58,364 nt of DNA from an uncultured Oscillospiraceae bacterium. GTDB lineage: Bacteria; Bacillota; Clostridia; Oscillospirales; Oscillospiraceae. Positions 26,698 through 35,138 of this stretch are shown piece by piece. Where the stretch lies: contig CAJURY010000012.1 of the NCBI GenBank assembly GCA_910589155.1, positions 1 to 58,364 on the forward strand. Direction: 5' to 3'. Position numbers and translations under genes: made by a program. The notes below the pieces were generated by a model. That model saw only the letters and a list, made by a program, of their open reading frames with translations. It was not told where the DNA came from and searched no databases. Position 1 is the stretch's first letter. Every line of letters begins with the position of its first letter.

Positions 26698-26722
26698 CGC
26701 AGGCGGCGAGGCGCCGCCTGCG
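26698..26722 (-). other. GC-rich intercistronic hairpin after fhs
   Basis: CGCAGGCGGCG (26698-26708) pairs perfectly with CGCCGCCTGCG (26712-26722). There is no T-run on either side, so it is more likely a stability or processing element between fhs and the next gene than a terminator. Confidence 0.6.
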
Positions 26723-26744
26723 TATTATGCTTATAAAGTTCGGC

Positions 26745-28418
26745 TTAGAACAGGCCGGAAATCTTACCAGTCTCGTCTACGTCGATGCGCTCCGCAGCGG
26801 GAACCTTGGGCAGACCGGGCATAGTCATAATTTCACCAGTGAGAGCAACCAGGAAGCCCGCACCAGCGGAAACCTTGATGTTGCGCACAGTGATGGTGAA
26901 GCCTTCAGGCGCGCCCAGCTTGGTCTGGTCGTCGGTGAAGGAATACTGGGTCTTTGCCATGCAGATGGGCAGCTTGTCGTAGCCCAGCTCGGTGAGGGTC
27001 TTGATCTGCTTTTCCGCATTGGCGGTGAAGTTCACGCCGTCGCCGTGGTAAATCTTCTTTACGATAGCTTCGATCTTGTCCTTGATGGGCAGATCAGTCT
27101 CGTAGGAGAAGGTGAAATCGTTGGGTTCGTCGCACAGACGGACAACTTCCTTGGCCAACTCTACGCCGCCTTCGCCGCCCTTTGCCCATACTTCGGACAG
27201 AGCAACGTTGACGCCCAGTTCCTTGCACTTGCTCTCCACCAGAGCCAGTTCCGCTTCGGTATCCTGGGGGAAACGGTTGATGGCAACCACGCAGGGCAGC
27301 TTGTAAACCTTGGTAATGTTCTCCACGTGACGCAGCAGGTTGGGCAGACCCTTTTCCAGAGCTTCCAGGTTCTCAAGACCGGTCTCAGCCTTGGGCACGC
27401 CGCCGTTGTACTTCAAAGCGCGGACGGTGGCAACCAGAACCACGCAGGAAGGCTTCAGGCCAGCCATGCGGCACTTGATGTCCAGGAACTTTTCAGCGCC
27501 CAGGTCAGCGCCGAAGCCAGCTTCGGTGATGGTATAGTCGGACAGACGCATTGCAATCTTGGTAGCGGTGACGGAGTTGCAGCCGTGGGCGATGTTGGCG
27601 AAGGGACCGCCATGTACAAACGCGGGGGTGTGCTCCAGAGTCTGCACCAGATTGGGCTTCAGAGCGTCCTTCAGCAGAGCGGCCATGGCGCCCTGTGCCT
27701 TCAGATCGCCGGCGGTAACGGGCTTGCCCTCGCGGGTATAGGCCACAACCAGACGAGCCAGACGAGCCTTCAGATCGTTAATATCGGAAGCCAGACACAG
27801 AACTGCCATGATTTCGGAAGCAACGGTGATGTCGTAGCCGTCCTCGCGGGGGGTGCCGTTGGTCTTGCCGCCCAAGCCGTCCACAACAAAACGGAGCTGA
27901 CGGTCGTTCATATCGACGCAGCGACGCCAAGTAATCTGACGGGGATCAATGTTCAGAGCGTTCCCCTGATAGATGTGGTTATCCAGCATAGCGGCCAGCA
28001 GATTGTTGGCAGCGCCGATTGCGTGGAAGTCGCCGGTGAAATGCAGGTTGATGTCTTCCATGGGAACAACCTGTGCGTAGCCGCCGCCGGCCGCGCCGCC
28101 CTTTACGCCGAACACGGGGCCAAGAGAAGGCTCGCGCAGCGCAACCAGAACGTTCTTGCCCAGCTTCCGCATACCGTCAGCCAGACCGACTGTGGTTGTG
28201 GTCTTGCCTTCGCCAGCGGGGGTGGGGTTAATCGCGGTCACGAGAACCAGCTTGCCGTCGGGACGCTGTACTTCGTTGAGGATATTGTAGTCAACCTTTG
28301 CCTTGTACTTGCCGTACTGCTCCAGATACTTCCCATCTACGCCGGCAGTCTTGGCGATCTCGGTGATGGGAAGCATAGTTGTTTCCTGTGCAATTTCGAT
28401 GTCTGTTTTGAATGCCAT
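26745..28418 (-). CDS. fhs: Formate-tetrahydrofolate ligase
   Basis: A 557-residue enzyme making 10-formyl-THF from formate, ATP and THF; entry of C1 units into the methyl branch. ATG 28418 is chosen because AAGGAGAG lies upstream and the length then matches the family. The ATP-binding loop TPAGEGKTTTTVGL is at about residues 66-79, followed by REPSLGPVFGVKGGAAGGG (about 96-114). It is preceded by its own consensus promoter and a structured leader (28427-28555), so it is expressed partly on its own within the cluster. Confidence 0.97.
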   Translation of the reverse strand: MAFKTDIEIAQETTMLPITEIAKTAGVDGKYLEQYGKYKAKVDYNILNEVQRPDGKLVLVTAINPTPAGEGKTTTTVGLADGMRKLGKNVLVALREPSLGPVFGVKGGAAGGGYAQVVPMEDINLHFTGDFHAIGAANNLLAAMLDNHIYQGNALNIDPRQITWRRCVDMNDRQLRFVVDGLGGKTNGTPREDGYDITVASEIMAVLCLASDINDLKARLARLVVAYTREGKPVTAGDLKAQGAMAALLKDALKPNLVQTLEHTPAFVHGGPFANIAHGCNSVTATKIAMRLSDYTITEAGFGADLGAEKFLDIKCRMAGLKPSCVVLVATVRALKYNGGVPKAETGLENLEALEKGLPNLLRHVENITKVYKLPCVVAINRFPQDTEAELALVESKCKELGVNVALSEVWAKGGEGGVELAKEVVRLCDEPNDFTFSYETDLPIKDKIEAIVKKIYHGDGVNFTANAEKQIKTLTELGYDKLPICMAKTQYSFTDDQTKLGAPEGFTITVRNIKVSAGAGFLVALTGEIMTMPGLPKVPAAERIDVDETGKISGLF

Positions 28419-28426
28419 AAATTTTA

Positions 28427-28555
28427 CTCTCCTTGTATTATTGTTGGTGCCCTGCCGTCGGAATGGCCTCAGGCCCATACAGGATATTTATGAAAAGCCG
28501 TTGGTGTGGCTTTATCATACAAAATCAAAAGCAGCTATATTGCGCTTTTCATATC
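28427..28555 (-). promoter_or_regulatory. Candidate structured leader RNA of fhs
   Basis: Downstream of the promoter the predicted RNA begins close to TATGAAAAGC (minus strand, 28553-28544), which pairs perfectly over 10 bp with GCTTTTCATA (28498-28489), closing a domain. The same 5' strand can instead pair with GCTTTT at 28532-28527, and AAAGCC/GGCTTT inside the domain competes too. A second hairpin, ATGGGCC/GGCCAT (28478-28463), lies within CCTG/CAGG just before the ribosome-binding site. No known riboswitch class is matched with confidence. Confidence 0.45.
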
Positions 28556-28561
28556 GATAAA

Positions 28562-28590
28562 ATTTTATCATTATTATGTCGAATTGTCAA
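28562..28590 (-). promoter_or_regulatory. Promoter of fhs
   Basis: On the minus strand TTGACA (28590-28585), a 17-base spacer and TAAAAT (28567-28562), about 145 bases before the fhs start. Confidence 0.85.
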
Positions 28591-28613
28591 TAGTTTCTTG
28601 CGAAAACTTTCCG

Positions 28614-29228
28614 TTATTTCATAGCGGCTTTGACGTGCCCAATCAGCAGATCCCCTGCTACCACACGATCCTCCGCCGCGAATCCGGCGGCAAAATTATC
28701 TGAGTAAAGCATCTGGGCGCTGGGTGGGAACTCGTCGTCCCCCTCCCACACCAGAATCTGCATGGTATAGGAACCAAAAAGGCAAAATTCATATCCCGCG
28801 TCTCCATGAGAAAGCTTTTTCGCGCCTAATTTTTCGCAGGCGGCGCAAAAAGCCTCCAACCGCGTGCCAAAGGTAAAGGCGGCGCGGGTGAGAACCCGCC
28901 CGGTAAAGGGCTGGATATACAGTTCGCCCCAGGGCATCTCCCGGAAGGTCAGCATTTTGCCTGTGGGCAGGACTTCTTTATTTTCCAGCAGGCAGCGGAG
29001 CAAAAAGGTCTGCGTGGGCAAACTGGGCACACTGCCATCGGAGGAAGCGATAGCATAGTCCGGCCAGGCAATGGCATACTGCCGTCCCAAAAGGGTCATG
29101 TGAAAGGTATTGTCCGCAAAAGTAACGGACGGCAGTCGCTCCAATGCGCTTTGTGGCTCCAGCTTTTGGAACAGCCCCTCGTAATAGGAAAACGGCACTT
29201 CCTCTTTATGATTTTCAACTTGTTTCAT
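28614..29228 (-). CDS. DUF3786-like protein associated with corrinoid/CODH genes
   Basis: A 204-residue soluble protein, with ATAGGAG before ATG 29228. It resembles the DUF3786 family: a central LLRCLLENKEVLPTGKMLTFRE-like part (about residues 83-104), then PWGELYIQPFTGR, HGDAGYEFCLFG and a final YSDNFAAGFAAEDRVVAGDLL. Such proteins recur beside Wood-Ljungdahl corrinoid genes, but their function is not known to me. It is 21 bases after the GyrI-like gene in the same operon. Confidence 0.7.
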   Translation of the reverse strand: MKQVENHKEEVPFSYYEGLFQKLEPQSALERLPSVTFADNTFHMTLLGRQYAIAWPDYAIASSDGSVPSLPTQTFLLRCLLENKEVLPTGKMLTFREMPWGELYIQPFTGRVLTRAAFTFGTRLEAFCAACEKLGAKKLSHGDAGYEFCLFGSYTMQILVWEGDDEFPPSAQMLYSDNFAAGFAAEDRVVAGDLLIGHVKAAMK

Positions 29229-29249
29229 GGGTTTCTCCTATGGTATCGT

Positions 29250-29750
29250 TTATTTTGCCAAAAAAGCGCAGTAATCCAAAATGACGTTGCCCTTTTCATC
29301 CGGGGTTGTGTATCTTGGGCAGTTGTAACGCTCAAAAAAGCAACCAGTAAGCTTCCAGCCTTTTCCCTCCCAGGCTTTTACGCAGGCCGTGTGGGCGTCC
29401 ATGCCGAATAGATCCGCCGTGCCGTCTTTGCCATACAGCAGACACACGCCCACGCCCATTGCGGGAATATCCATGGCCGCAAAGCCCTCCGGCACCGGCG
29501 CGTCCGGGGCAAGGAACAAACCAATCCAATATTCAAACCCCTCCGGCGCATTGCACATCAGGCCGATATAATCGTCGCTGACTTTATCCAGTCTGCCTTC
29601 CTGCAAAGCGGAAAACCAGTCGTTTTGGAACCAGCTTCCCCATTGCCCGGCAAAGCTGCCGTTTGCGTCCCGGTCAGCGTCCGTATAGCGTTTGCCCACC
29701 AATTTCATGGCGGGATAGAATTCTTGAAAAGTTTCTAAAATCTGTACCAT
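29250..29750 (-). CDS. GyrI-like effector-binding domain protein
   Basis: A 166-residue stand-alone protein of the GyrI/AraC-effector-binding type: two repeats with a Tyr/Trp-rich pocket, FEYWIGLF (about residues 73-80), IPAMGVGVCLLYG (about 95-107), and the end MDAHTACVKAWEGKGW, CPRYTTPDEKGNVILDYCAFL. There is no DNA-binding domain. The ATG directly follows the acsV stop codon (TAA-ATG), so the two are translationally coupled. It could bind a small hydrophobic or corrinoid-like ligand; that is inference from position. Confidence 0.7.
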   Translation of the reverse strand: MVQILETFQEFYPAMKLVGKRYTDADRDANGSFAGQWGSWFQNDWFSALQEGRLDKVSDDYIGLMCNAPEGFEYWIGLFLAPDAPVPEGFAAMDIPAMGVGVCLLYGKDGTADLFGMDAHTACVKAWEGKGWKLTGCFFERYNCPRYTTPDEKGNVILDYCAFLAK

Positions 29751-31679
29751 TTAGCCCTCCTGTTTGCTGCTGGGAAAGCGCGCCGCGTCCGTATGGGGCA
29801 GGAAGCAGGCGGCCACAAAAGCGTCCATATAACCGGGATGGGTGGAAAGCTCCATATAGGTCATATTTTTCGCCACTTCTTCCACCTTGGCGTTCGCCTC
29901 GTCGCTGAGTACCATGGCGTAAGCCCCGGACAAGGAAGAATTTCCGATATAGGTAAACTTTTCCAAGTCCACATCCGGGAACATACCGATATTTACCGCG
30001 TTTTTCATGTTAATGCCGGAACCGATACCGCCGGCCACATACACCTTGTCAATGGCTTCCACATCCATGTCCACAGATTGCAGCAAAATATCCACGGCGG
30101 AGAAAATCGCGCCTTTTGCCCGGATAAAGTTGTCAATATCCACTTCATTGATAGAAATTTCCCGTTCTGTCGCCGATTCTGCCGGGAACGCAATCACATA
30201 CCGCCCCATGCCGTGATGGTCTCGCTGCACGCGCGCGCCCTCCCGGACAAACAGACCCTTGGCGTTGATAATGCCGCAGCGGAACAGCTCGGAAATAATA
30301 TCGATGATACCGGAACCGCAGATGCCCACAGGCTTCTGCCCCGGTTCGCCTACCACCCGAATGTTCGGTTCCATGGTAGCTTTGTCAATGACGCAGGCTT
30401 CGATTGCGCCGTCCGTGGCGCGCATACCGCAGGAAATATCGCCGCCTTCAAAAGCGGGGCCAGCAGAGCAGGCGCAGGACATCAAAAAGTCCCGGTTGCC
30501 AAAGACAATTTCGCCGTTGGTTCCAAGGTCAATAAAGAGACTGAATTCATCCTTATCCCAGATCAGGCTGGCAAACGCGCCGGCTGTAATATCCCCCCCC
30601 ACATAGGAACCGATATTCGGCGCAACCAGCACCTTCGCCAAAGGATGGGCAGGCAAATGCAAGTCCCCTGCTTTCAGACCATCCCAGGAGAAGAAAGAAG
30701 GAATATATGGCTCCATGCGCACAGATTCCGCGTCAACCCCCACAAACAGATGATTCATGGTGGTATTCGCGCCAACGCACAGCCGCAAAATCGACCGGGC
30801 GGATAGACCTGCGCTCTTGCACAGATTGGCGATAATGGGCGTTAGCGTTTCCTTCACAATCGCGTCCTGCAATTTTTTCCGACCGCCGGGCTTTCCCTGT
30901 TCAATAATGCGGTTAATCACGTCCGCGCCATAGCGAATCTGCCCATTGCCGCTGGAACCCTTCGCAAGAATTTTCCCGGAGTTTAAATCCACTAAAACCA
31001 TGGAAACCGTGGTTGTACCAATGTCAATAGCGCAGCCAATGAGATCGCGATCTTCCGGGCTGGTAACGTCCATCAAATAGAAGGTATCGCCTTGCAGTTC
31101 GCCCTTGGCTGTAATATGGAAGCTGTTTTCCCGCAGGGTATGGGCAAGCTTTACCATGACTTCATAAGGCTCCTCCACATGAGAAACTCCCAATTTTTCC
31201 CGCAGCGCCCAGCTTATACGCTCGTTATCCGGCATGGTATCGTCCAAAGTAGGTGCGTCCAGGATCAGCTCCACCGCCCGGAACGTATTATCAAAGGAGA
31301 TGCCGGACTGCCGCAAATCAGCTTGCAGCGCTTCAAAAATTGCCACCTCCTTGCCGGTGGAAAGATCGGCGGTTTTCATGCGGCTTTGATAAGCGGAGGC
31401 AATATCCGGCACCAAAACCGTCACGTCTCCACTGACTGTACAGGCGCAGGACAGCCGCCAGCCCTCGGCGTATTCCGCCTCGGAAATATGCCGGGTTTTA
31501 CCGCCCTCCAACTCCCCTTCCAGCAGTTTCACACGGCACTTACCGCAAGAACCGTTGCCGGAACAGGGCGCGTCAATGGCGACATTTGCCCGGCGCGCCA
31601 GCTCCAGCAGATTGTCGCCAGCGTTGGCTTCCATGACAACCGGAGCGCCGCCTTCAATTTGGAAGATTACTTTGCTCAT
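29751..31679 (-). CDS. acsV: Corrinoid protein reductive activator (RACo/AcsV-like, 2Fe-2S plus ASKHA ATPase)
   Basis: A 642-residue protein that uses ATP to drive reduction of inactive Co(II) corrinoid back to Co(I). The N-terminal 2Fe-2S ferredoxin domain has CSGNGSCGKC (Cys39, 45, 48) and LSCAC (Cys78). A linker is followed by an actin-like ATPase region with GCAIDIGTTTVSMVLVDL (about residues 215-232), SLFIDLGTNGEIVFG, CGSGIIDIISELF and a C-terminal VAGGIGSGINMKNAVNIGMFP. GGAGG precedes the ATG. Its place next to the corrinoid protein genes fits a role in servicing AcsC/AcsD. Confidence 0.9.
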   Translation of the reverse strand: MSKVIFQIEGGAPVVMEANAGDNLLELARRANVAIDAPCSGNGSCGKCRVKLLEGELEGGKTRHISEAEYAEGWRLSCACTVSGDVTVLVPDIASAYQSRMKTADLSTGKEVAIFEALQADLRQSGISFDNTFRAVELILDAPTLDDTMPDNERISWALREKLGVSHVEEPYEVMVKLAHTLRENSFHITAKGELQGDTFYLMDVTSPEDRDLIGCAIDIGTTTVSMVLVDLNSGKILAKGSSGNGQIRYGADVINRIIEQGKPGGRKKLQDAIVKETLTPIIANLCKSAGLSARSILRLCVGANTTMNHLFVGVDAESVRMEPYIPSFFSWDGLKAGDLHLPAHPLAKVLVAPNIGSYVGGDITAGAFASLIWDKDEFSLFIDLGTNGEIVFGNRDFLMSCACSAGPAFEGGDISCGMRATDGAIEACVIDKATMEPNIRVVGEPGQKPVGICGSGIIDIISELFRCGIINAKGLFVREGARVQRDHHGMGRYVIAFPAESATEREISINEVDIDNFIRAKGAIFSAVDILLQSVDMDVEAIDKVYVAGGIGSGINMKNAVNIGMFPDVDLEKFTYIGNSSLSGAYAMVLSDEANAKVEEVAKNMTYMELSTHPGYMDAFVAACFLPHTDAARFPSSKQEG

Positions 31680-31794
31680 GCTCGTCCTCCTGAAATAAAA
31701 ATAATTTATGTAAAGCCCAAAAAGGCAGAATATGCATTTTTATCATCCAACACAGTGGAATAAATTTCGCAGAATATAGGTTTTGAAGCAGAAA

Positions 31795-31819
31795 GCCGGG
31801 AGGGAGATTCCCTCCCGGC
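31795..31819 (-). other. GC-rich hairpin after the acsC-acsE fusion gene
   Basis: GCCGGGAGGGA (31795-31805) pairs perfectly with TCCCTCCCGGC (31809-31819) around GAT. On the minus strand it is followed by TTTCTGCTT, a poor U-tract, so it may be a partial terminator or an RNA-processing barrier upstream of acsV. Confidence 0.6.
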
Positions 31820-31841
31820 CAAAATCGCGCGGGGTATATGC

Positions 31842-34130
31842 TTACAGATCCAAATAAGAATCGGAGTACAAAACGTTGTTTTTAATAATGTCGCAGGTCT
31901 TAATGGTTTCCATGAGGCGCAGGTCGCAGGGGTTCACGATAGCAGAGGTCAGACCCTGCATCATAGCCATAGCTACCATGCCGGCGTCCATAATGGGACG
32001 AACATTCTTGGGCGCGCCGTTGGAGTTGTTGGACAGACCGCCGGTAGACTTCAGACCCTCGTCGGCAAACAGCTTGATGGCGTTCAGCACGTCCATCTGC
32101 TTGTCCTGCATACCCTTGACAACCAGGAACAGAGGGTCAAACCACAGATCGGTGGCTTCCATGCCCAGAGACAGGCCGCGCTCCAGCATATTATGGCAGT
32201 GCATCATGCGCTCCTCGTTGTCCTTGGCGATGCCGTTGGCAGAGCAAAGGGCGATAACAATCGCGTCGTTGGCAGCGGCCAAGTCAATATTGGAGATACG
32301 GTCGCCTGCGTCGGCGGAGTTTACAATGGGCTTACCGTTTTCGCGGTTGTAAACCTTGATACCGGCTTCAATGGCCCTCTGGTTGGCGGTATCCAGCGCC
32401 AGGGGTACGTTATTGAAGTTCTGCTGCAAGAGCTGAACCGCCCACATCATACGTTCGGGGCCGTCCTTTTCCGCAGGTCCGATGTTCACATCCAGATAGG
32501 TTGCGCCAGCGGCAATCTGCTCGGCGGCACGCTTCAAAATAGGAGCAGGATCGCGCTCGTCCATGGCCTTGCGGATCACAGGGCTGATGCAGTGAATCCG
32601 TTCGCCGATGGTAACAAAGGTCTTGGATTCAGGATTGTAACCCTTGTACTTCACGCCCATGTCCACCACTTCAATGGCGGGCACCTTCAGCTTAATTGCT
32701 TCAAAGTCCAAAGGCTTATCCTCTTCCACAGGAGCGGCTTCCTGAACAGGAGCGGCTACCACGACTTCTTCCTCGGCGCCGGCAGCGTATTCCTTGTCCT
32801 TCATGTACTTGGGAAGCTGAACCGCTTCGGTGGGGCCGACCACAACGCGCCAGCCAGGCAGCTTTTCCTGAATCTCGCCCTTCATAACGGCAACCTTGCC
32901 AGGGATAATCAGGGTACGGGACTTAATCTTATTGTTGATATCGTTTTCATCAAAGAACTTCTTGATGGTGCTTGCAGAGAACTTGCCGGCAGCCCAGGCA
33001 GTCAGGACGGACATACCGGAAGCATCGGTAATCAGCAGATTCACAGGGCAGTTGCTCCGCTCCAGTTCGCCGGACACCAGAAAGTAGGTCAAAGCAAAGT
33101 CTACCGTCAGGCAGCAGGGACTGTTTTCATCCGCGCCATTCAAGGGGTAAATCTTGGATTCTACCTTCATGGGCTTCTGGGGATCGGTGAAGATATTCTG
33201 GCGCAGGCCGTACAGAGGCAGTGCTTCTGCGTAAGTCATATTCTCCATGACAATGATGGAGCCGTACTTTTCGGTGAACATGGCGGCGTAAGCAGTCTGC
33301 AAACGGCTATCGCCCTTGGCAAACCGGGTGAGATTTACAATAGAAGGATAACCGAAAGAGCGGTCGCCGTCCTTCAAAGCGGTGCGGCGGACAATCACAG
33401 CATTAGCCAGGGTTTCCTTGGCAGTCTTGCCGGTAACGTCCAGCACCAGATTCTTGTTGTCCGCGCCTTCCAGCTTCTTCACCAGATCGTACAAATCAGA
33501 AAGATTTTCCGCGTACAGACCCAGAGTTACGCCATATTCCTTCGCCAGCGCGTTCATGGCTTCCCAGTTTTCAGCGGTGCACCCGTCCAAAATAGGCTTT
33601 GTATCCTTGCAGACTTCCAGCGCAGCCTTGGCAGCTTCCACGTCCCAGCATTCCAAAACGATAGCGCGGTCGGCGGCAACCGCCTTCTTCACCAGCTCCA
33701 CATACTTTTCCACGCCGTTGCCAACGTAGGAACAGAACAGGAACTCTACAAACATCCGCTCGCCGATACGCTCGTAATCCACCTTCTGCATTTCGGCAAT
33801 CTTCGCGTCGATTGCTTCAGGCTCCATGCAGGAGCACAGATTCACAGCAAACAAATTCTTGGAAACCAGCGTCTTTTCATGACGGAAAAGAACGGTTTCG
33901 CCGCCCAGCTTGTGGGCGTTGGCGCCAACGCCGACTTCCAGGGTTTTCATGGGAGGCGCAGTGGCCTCAGACAGCTTTGCCACCGCGTCGGGGGCAAAGT
34001 ACGGACACTTATCCAGGGGCAATGCGCCCTGGGCGACCTTCATACAGAAAGCCATACATGTAGGACAGCCGCACTCCTTGCAGTTTTTCTTGGGAGACAG
34101 CTTAAAAATATCAAGACCTTTTAAAGCCAT
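31842..34130 (-). CDS. acsC: Fusion of corrinoid iron-sulfur protein large subunit (AcsC) and methyl-THF methyltransferase (AcsE)
   Basis: A 762-residue protein joining two normally separate Wood-Ljungdahl proteins. Residues 1 to about 450 are AcsC: a 4Fe-4S domain with Cys17, Cys20, Cys25 and Cys42 (NCKECGCPTC), a TIM-barrel part, and a C-terminal B12-binding part (SGMSVLTAWAAGKFSA and KLPGWRVVVGPTEA). An acidic/Ala linker (EEEVVVAAPVQEAAPVEED, about 455-475) follows. Residues about 500-762 are AcsE: FVTIGERIHCISPVIRKAM, YLDVNIGP, LALDTANQRAIEAG, NSADAGDR, GLSNNSNGAPKNVRP and YSDSYLDL. AcsE passes the methyl group from methyl-THF to the cobalt of AcsC/AcsD. No stop or frameshift separates the halves, and no separate acsE is seen in the window. 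Confidence 0.9.
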   Translation of the reverse strand: MALKGLDIFKLSPKKNCKECGCPTCMAFCMKVAQGALPLDKCPYFAPDAVAKLSEATAPPMKTLEVGVGANAHKLGGETVLFRHEKTLVSKNLFAVNLCSCMEPEAIDAKIAEMQKVDYERIGERMFVEFLFCSYVGNGVEKYVELVKKAVAADRAIVLECWDVEAAKAALEVCKDTKPILDGCTAENWEAMNALAKEYGVTLGLYAENLSDLYDLVKKLEGADNKNLVLDVTGKTAKETLANAVIVRRTALKDGDRSFGYPSIVNLTRFAKGDSRLQTAYAAMFTEKYGSIIVMENMTYAEALPLYGLRQNIFTDPQKPMKVESKIYPLNGADENSPCCLTVDFALTYFLVSGELERSNCPVNLLITDASGMSVLTAWAAGKFSASTIKKFFDENDINNKIKSRTLIIPGKVAVMKGEIQEKLPGWRVVVGPTEAVQLPKYMKDKEYAAGAEEEVVVAAPVQEAAPVEEDKPLDFEAIKLKVPAIEVVDMGVKYKGYNPESKTFVTIGERIHCISPVIRKAMDERDPAPILKRAAEQIAAGATYLDVNIGPAEKDGPERMMWAVQLLQQNFNNVPLALDTANQRAIEAGIKVYNRENGKPIVNSADAGDRISNIDLAAANDAIVIALCSANGIAKDNEERMMHCHNMLERGLSLGMEATDLWFDPLFLVVKGMQDKQMDVLNAIKLFADEGLKSTGGLSNNSNGAPKNVRPIMDAGMVAMAMMQGLTSAIVNPCDLRLMETIKTCDIIKNNVLYSDSYLDL

Positions 34131-34151
34131 GGTTATGTTCCTCCTTCCCGA

Positions 34152-35093
34152 TTAGACAAGTTCTGTAATGAACTTCTTGATGGTGGCAACCGCAGCGGGA
34201 TGGCGCATGATAACAGCGTCGGCGCCGCCGGTGAGGTTCGCAGCGGCAGTAGCGACTTCCATATCAATGCCGCGCTCTTCCTGGTTGCCCCATTCGGGCG
34301 CGTCTTCCTCAGAAGCCACCGCTTCCTTCACGCCCCAGGTGTCCGTGGAGGTGGGAGCGACAATGGGCATCTGGAGATCCGCGTCGGACTGCGCCAGAGC
34401 GGCGGCGCGGACGCGATCCAGCGTAGACGCAACATATTCATAACCATAGCCGACGGCAGCGGTGCCAACGTTCATGACGATGGATTCCGGCGCGACGCCC
34501 AGACCCTTCAGCATGATGTTGAGCTGCTTGGCAAGGTTAATGTCGTCGGCGGATTCCGCGCCAACCTTCTGGCCATAGGCCATGACGACGGAAGCGCCAA
34601 CAGACTTGTAATCTTCTTCACGAGCGGACAAAACCAAAATGTTCTTGCCCTGCAAAGCTTCGGCAATTTTGCTGAAAAGCTGGCCGTCTTTTTCCACATT
34701 CTTGCAGCCCATAATGGCGATGGGCATGGAAACGGCTTCTGCCACAGCCTTCGCGTCCGCTACGCACTCTTCCACGGAGCGGTCGTTGCCATTGGGATCG
34801 GCAGACTCAAAGTGCAGCACCAGGAAATCGGCGCCGGGCATGGTTTCCGCCCGCTTTGCGTAGTCCGTCATGGTCTCGCAGCCAGCGTAAAATTCTACCA
34901 GCGCGGGAGCTGTCCACTCTTTTGCCAGATCGGAAATTTCAATACCAATCTTCGGCGCGTTTTCAATGGGCGCGTCAAAGGTGTAAAAAGGCAGAACGTT
35001 CTGGCCGCCGATGACAACGGCCTTTTCACCGGTACCGATGGTAACGGCGTTAATCTTTGCGTTGAACGCCTGCGTCTTGGGAACGAAAGACAT
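34152..35093 (-). CDS. acsD: Corrinoid iron-sulfur protein small subunit (AcsD)
   Basis: A 313-residue TIM-barrel subunit that with AcsC carries the methyl-cobamide between methyltransferase and acetyl-CoA synthase. It resembles the CODH/ACS delta family: VIGGQNVLPFYTFDAPIENAPKIG-type start (about residues 29-50; GGQNVLPFY shown), FLVLHFESADPNG, MNVGTAAVGYGYEYVAS and a C-terminal GGADAVIMRHPAAVATIK. AGGGGGAT lies before the ATG. It is 21 bases upstream of the fusion gene in the same operon. Confidence 0.92.
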   Translation of the reverse strand: MSFVPKTQAFNAKINAVTIGTGEKAVVIGGQNVLPFYTFDAPIENAPKIGIEISDLAKEWTAPALVEFYAGCETMTDYAKRAETMPGADFLVLHFESADPNGNDRSVEECVADAKAVAEAVSMPIAIMGCKNVEKDGQLFSKIAEALQGKNILVLSAREEDYKSVGASVVMAYGQKVGAESADDINLAKQLNIMLKGLGVAPESIVMNVGTAAVGYGYEYVASTLDRVRAAALAQSDADLQMPIVAPTSTDTWGVKEAVASEEDAPEWGNQEERGIDMEVATAAANLTGGADAVIMRHPAAVATIKKFITELV

Positions 35094-35138
35094 AATTGTT
35101 ATCCCCCTAGTAAAATGATGTGTAATTCTTAGCCAGGA

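Noticed and set aside
26727..28493. 588-codon open frame antisense to fhs
   Set aside because: The opposite strand encodes an unmistakable formate-THF ligase; the antisense frame has no protein-like features or start signal.
28427..28555. ZTP (pfl) riboswitch upstream of fhs
   Set aside because: Only the 3' text CCGAC-GGC-GGGCA is similar; the conserved 5' domain was not found, so a formal call is not supported.
29793..30806. 337-codon open frame antisense to acsV
   Set aside because: His/Gln-rich shadow frame opposite a clear RACo/AcsV gene.
32193..34124. Long open frame antisense to the acsC-acsE fusion gene
   Set aside because: It mirrors the codon pattern of the real gene, has no ribosome-binding site and resembles no protein; GC-rich third positions create such shadows here.
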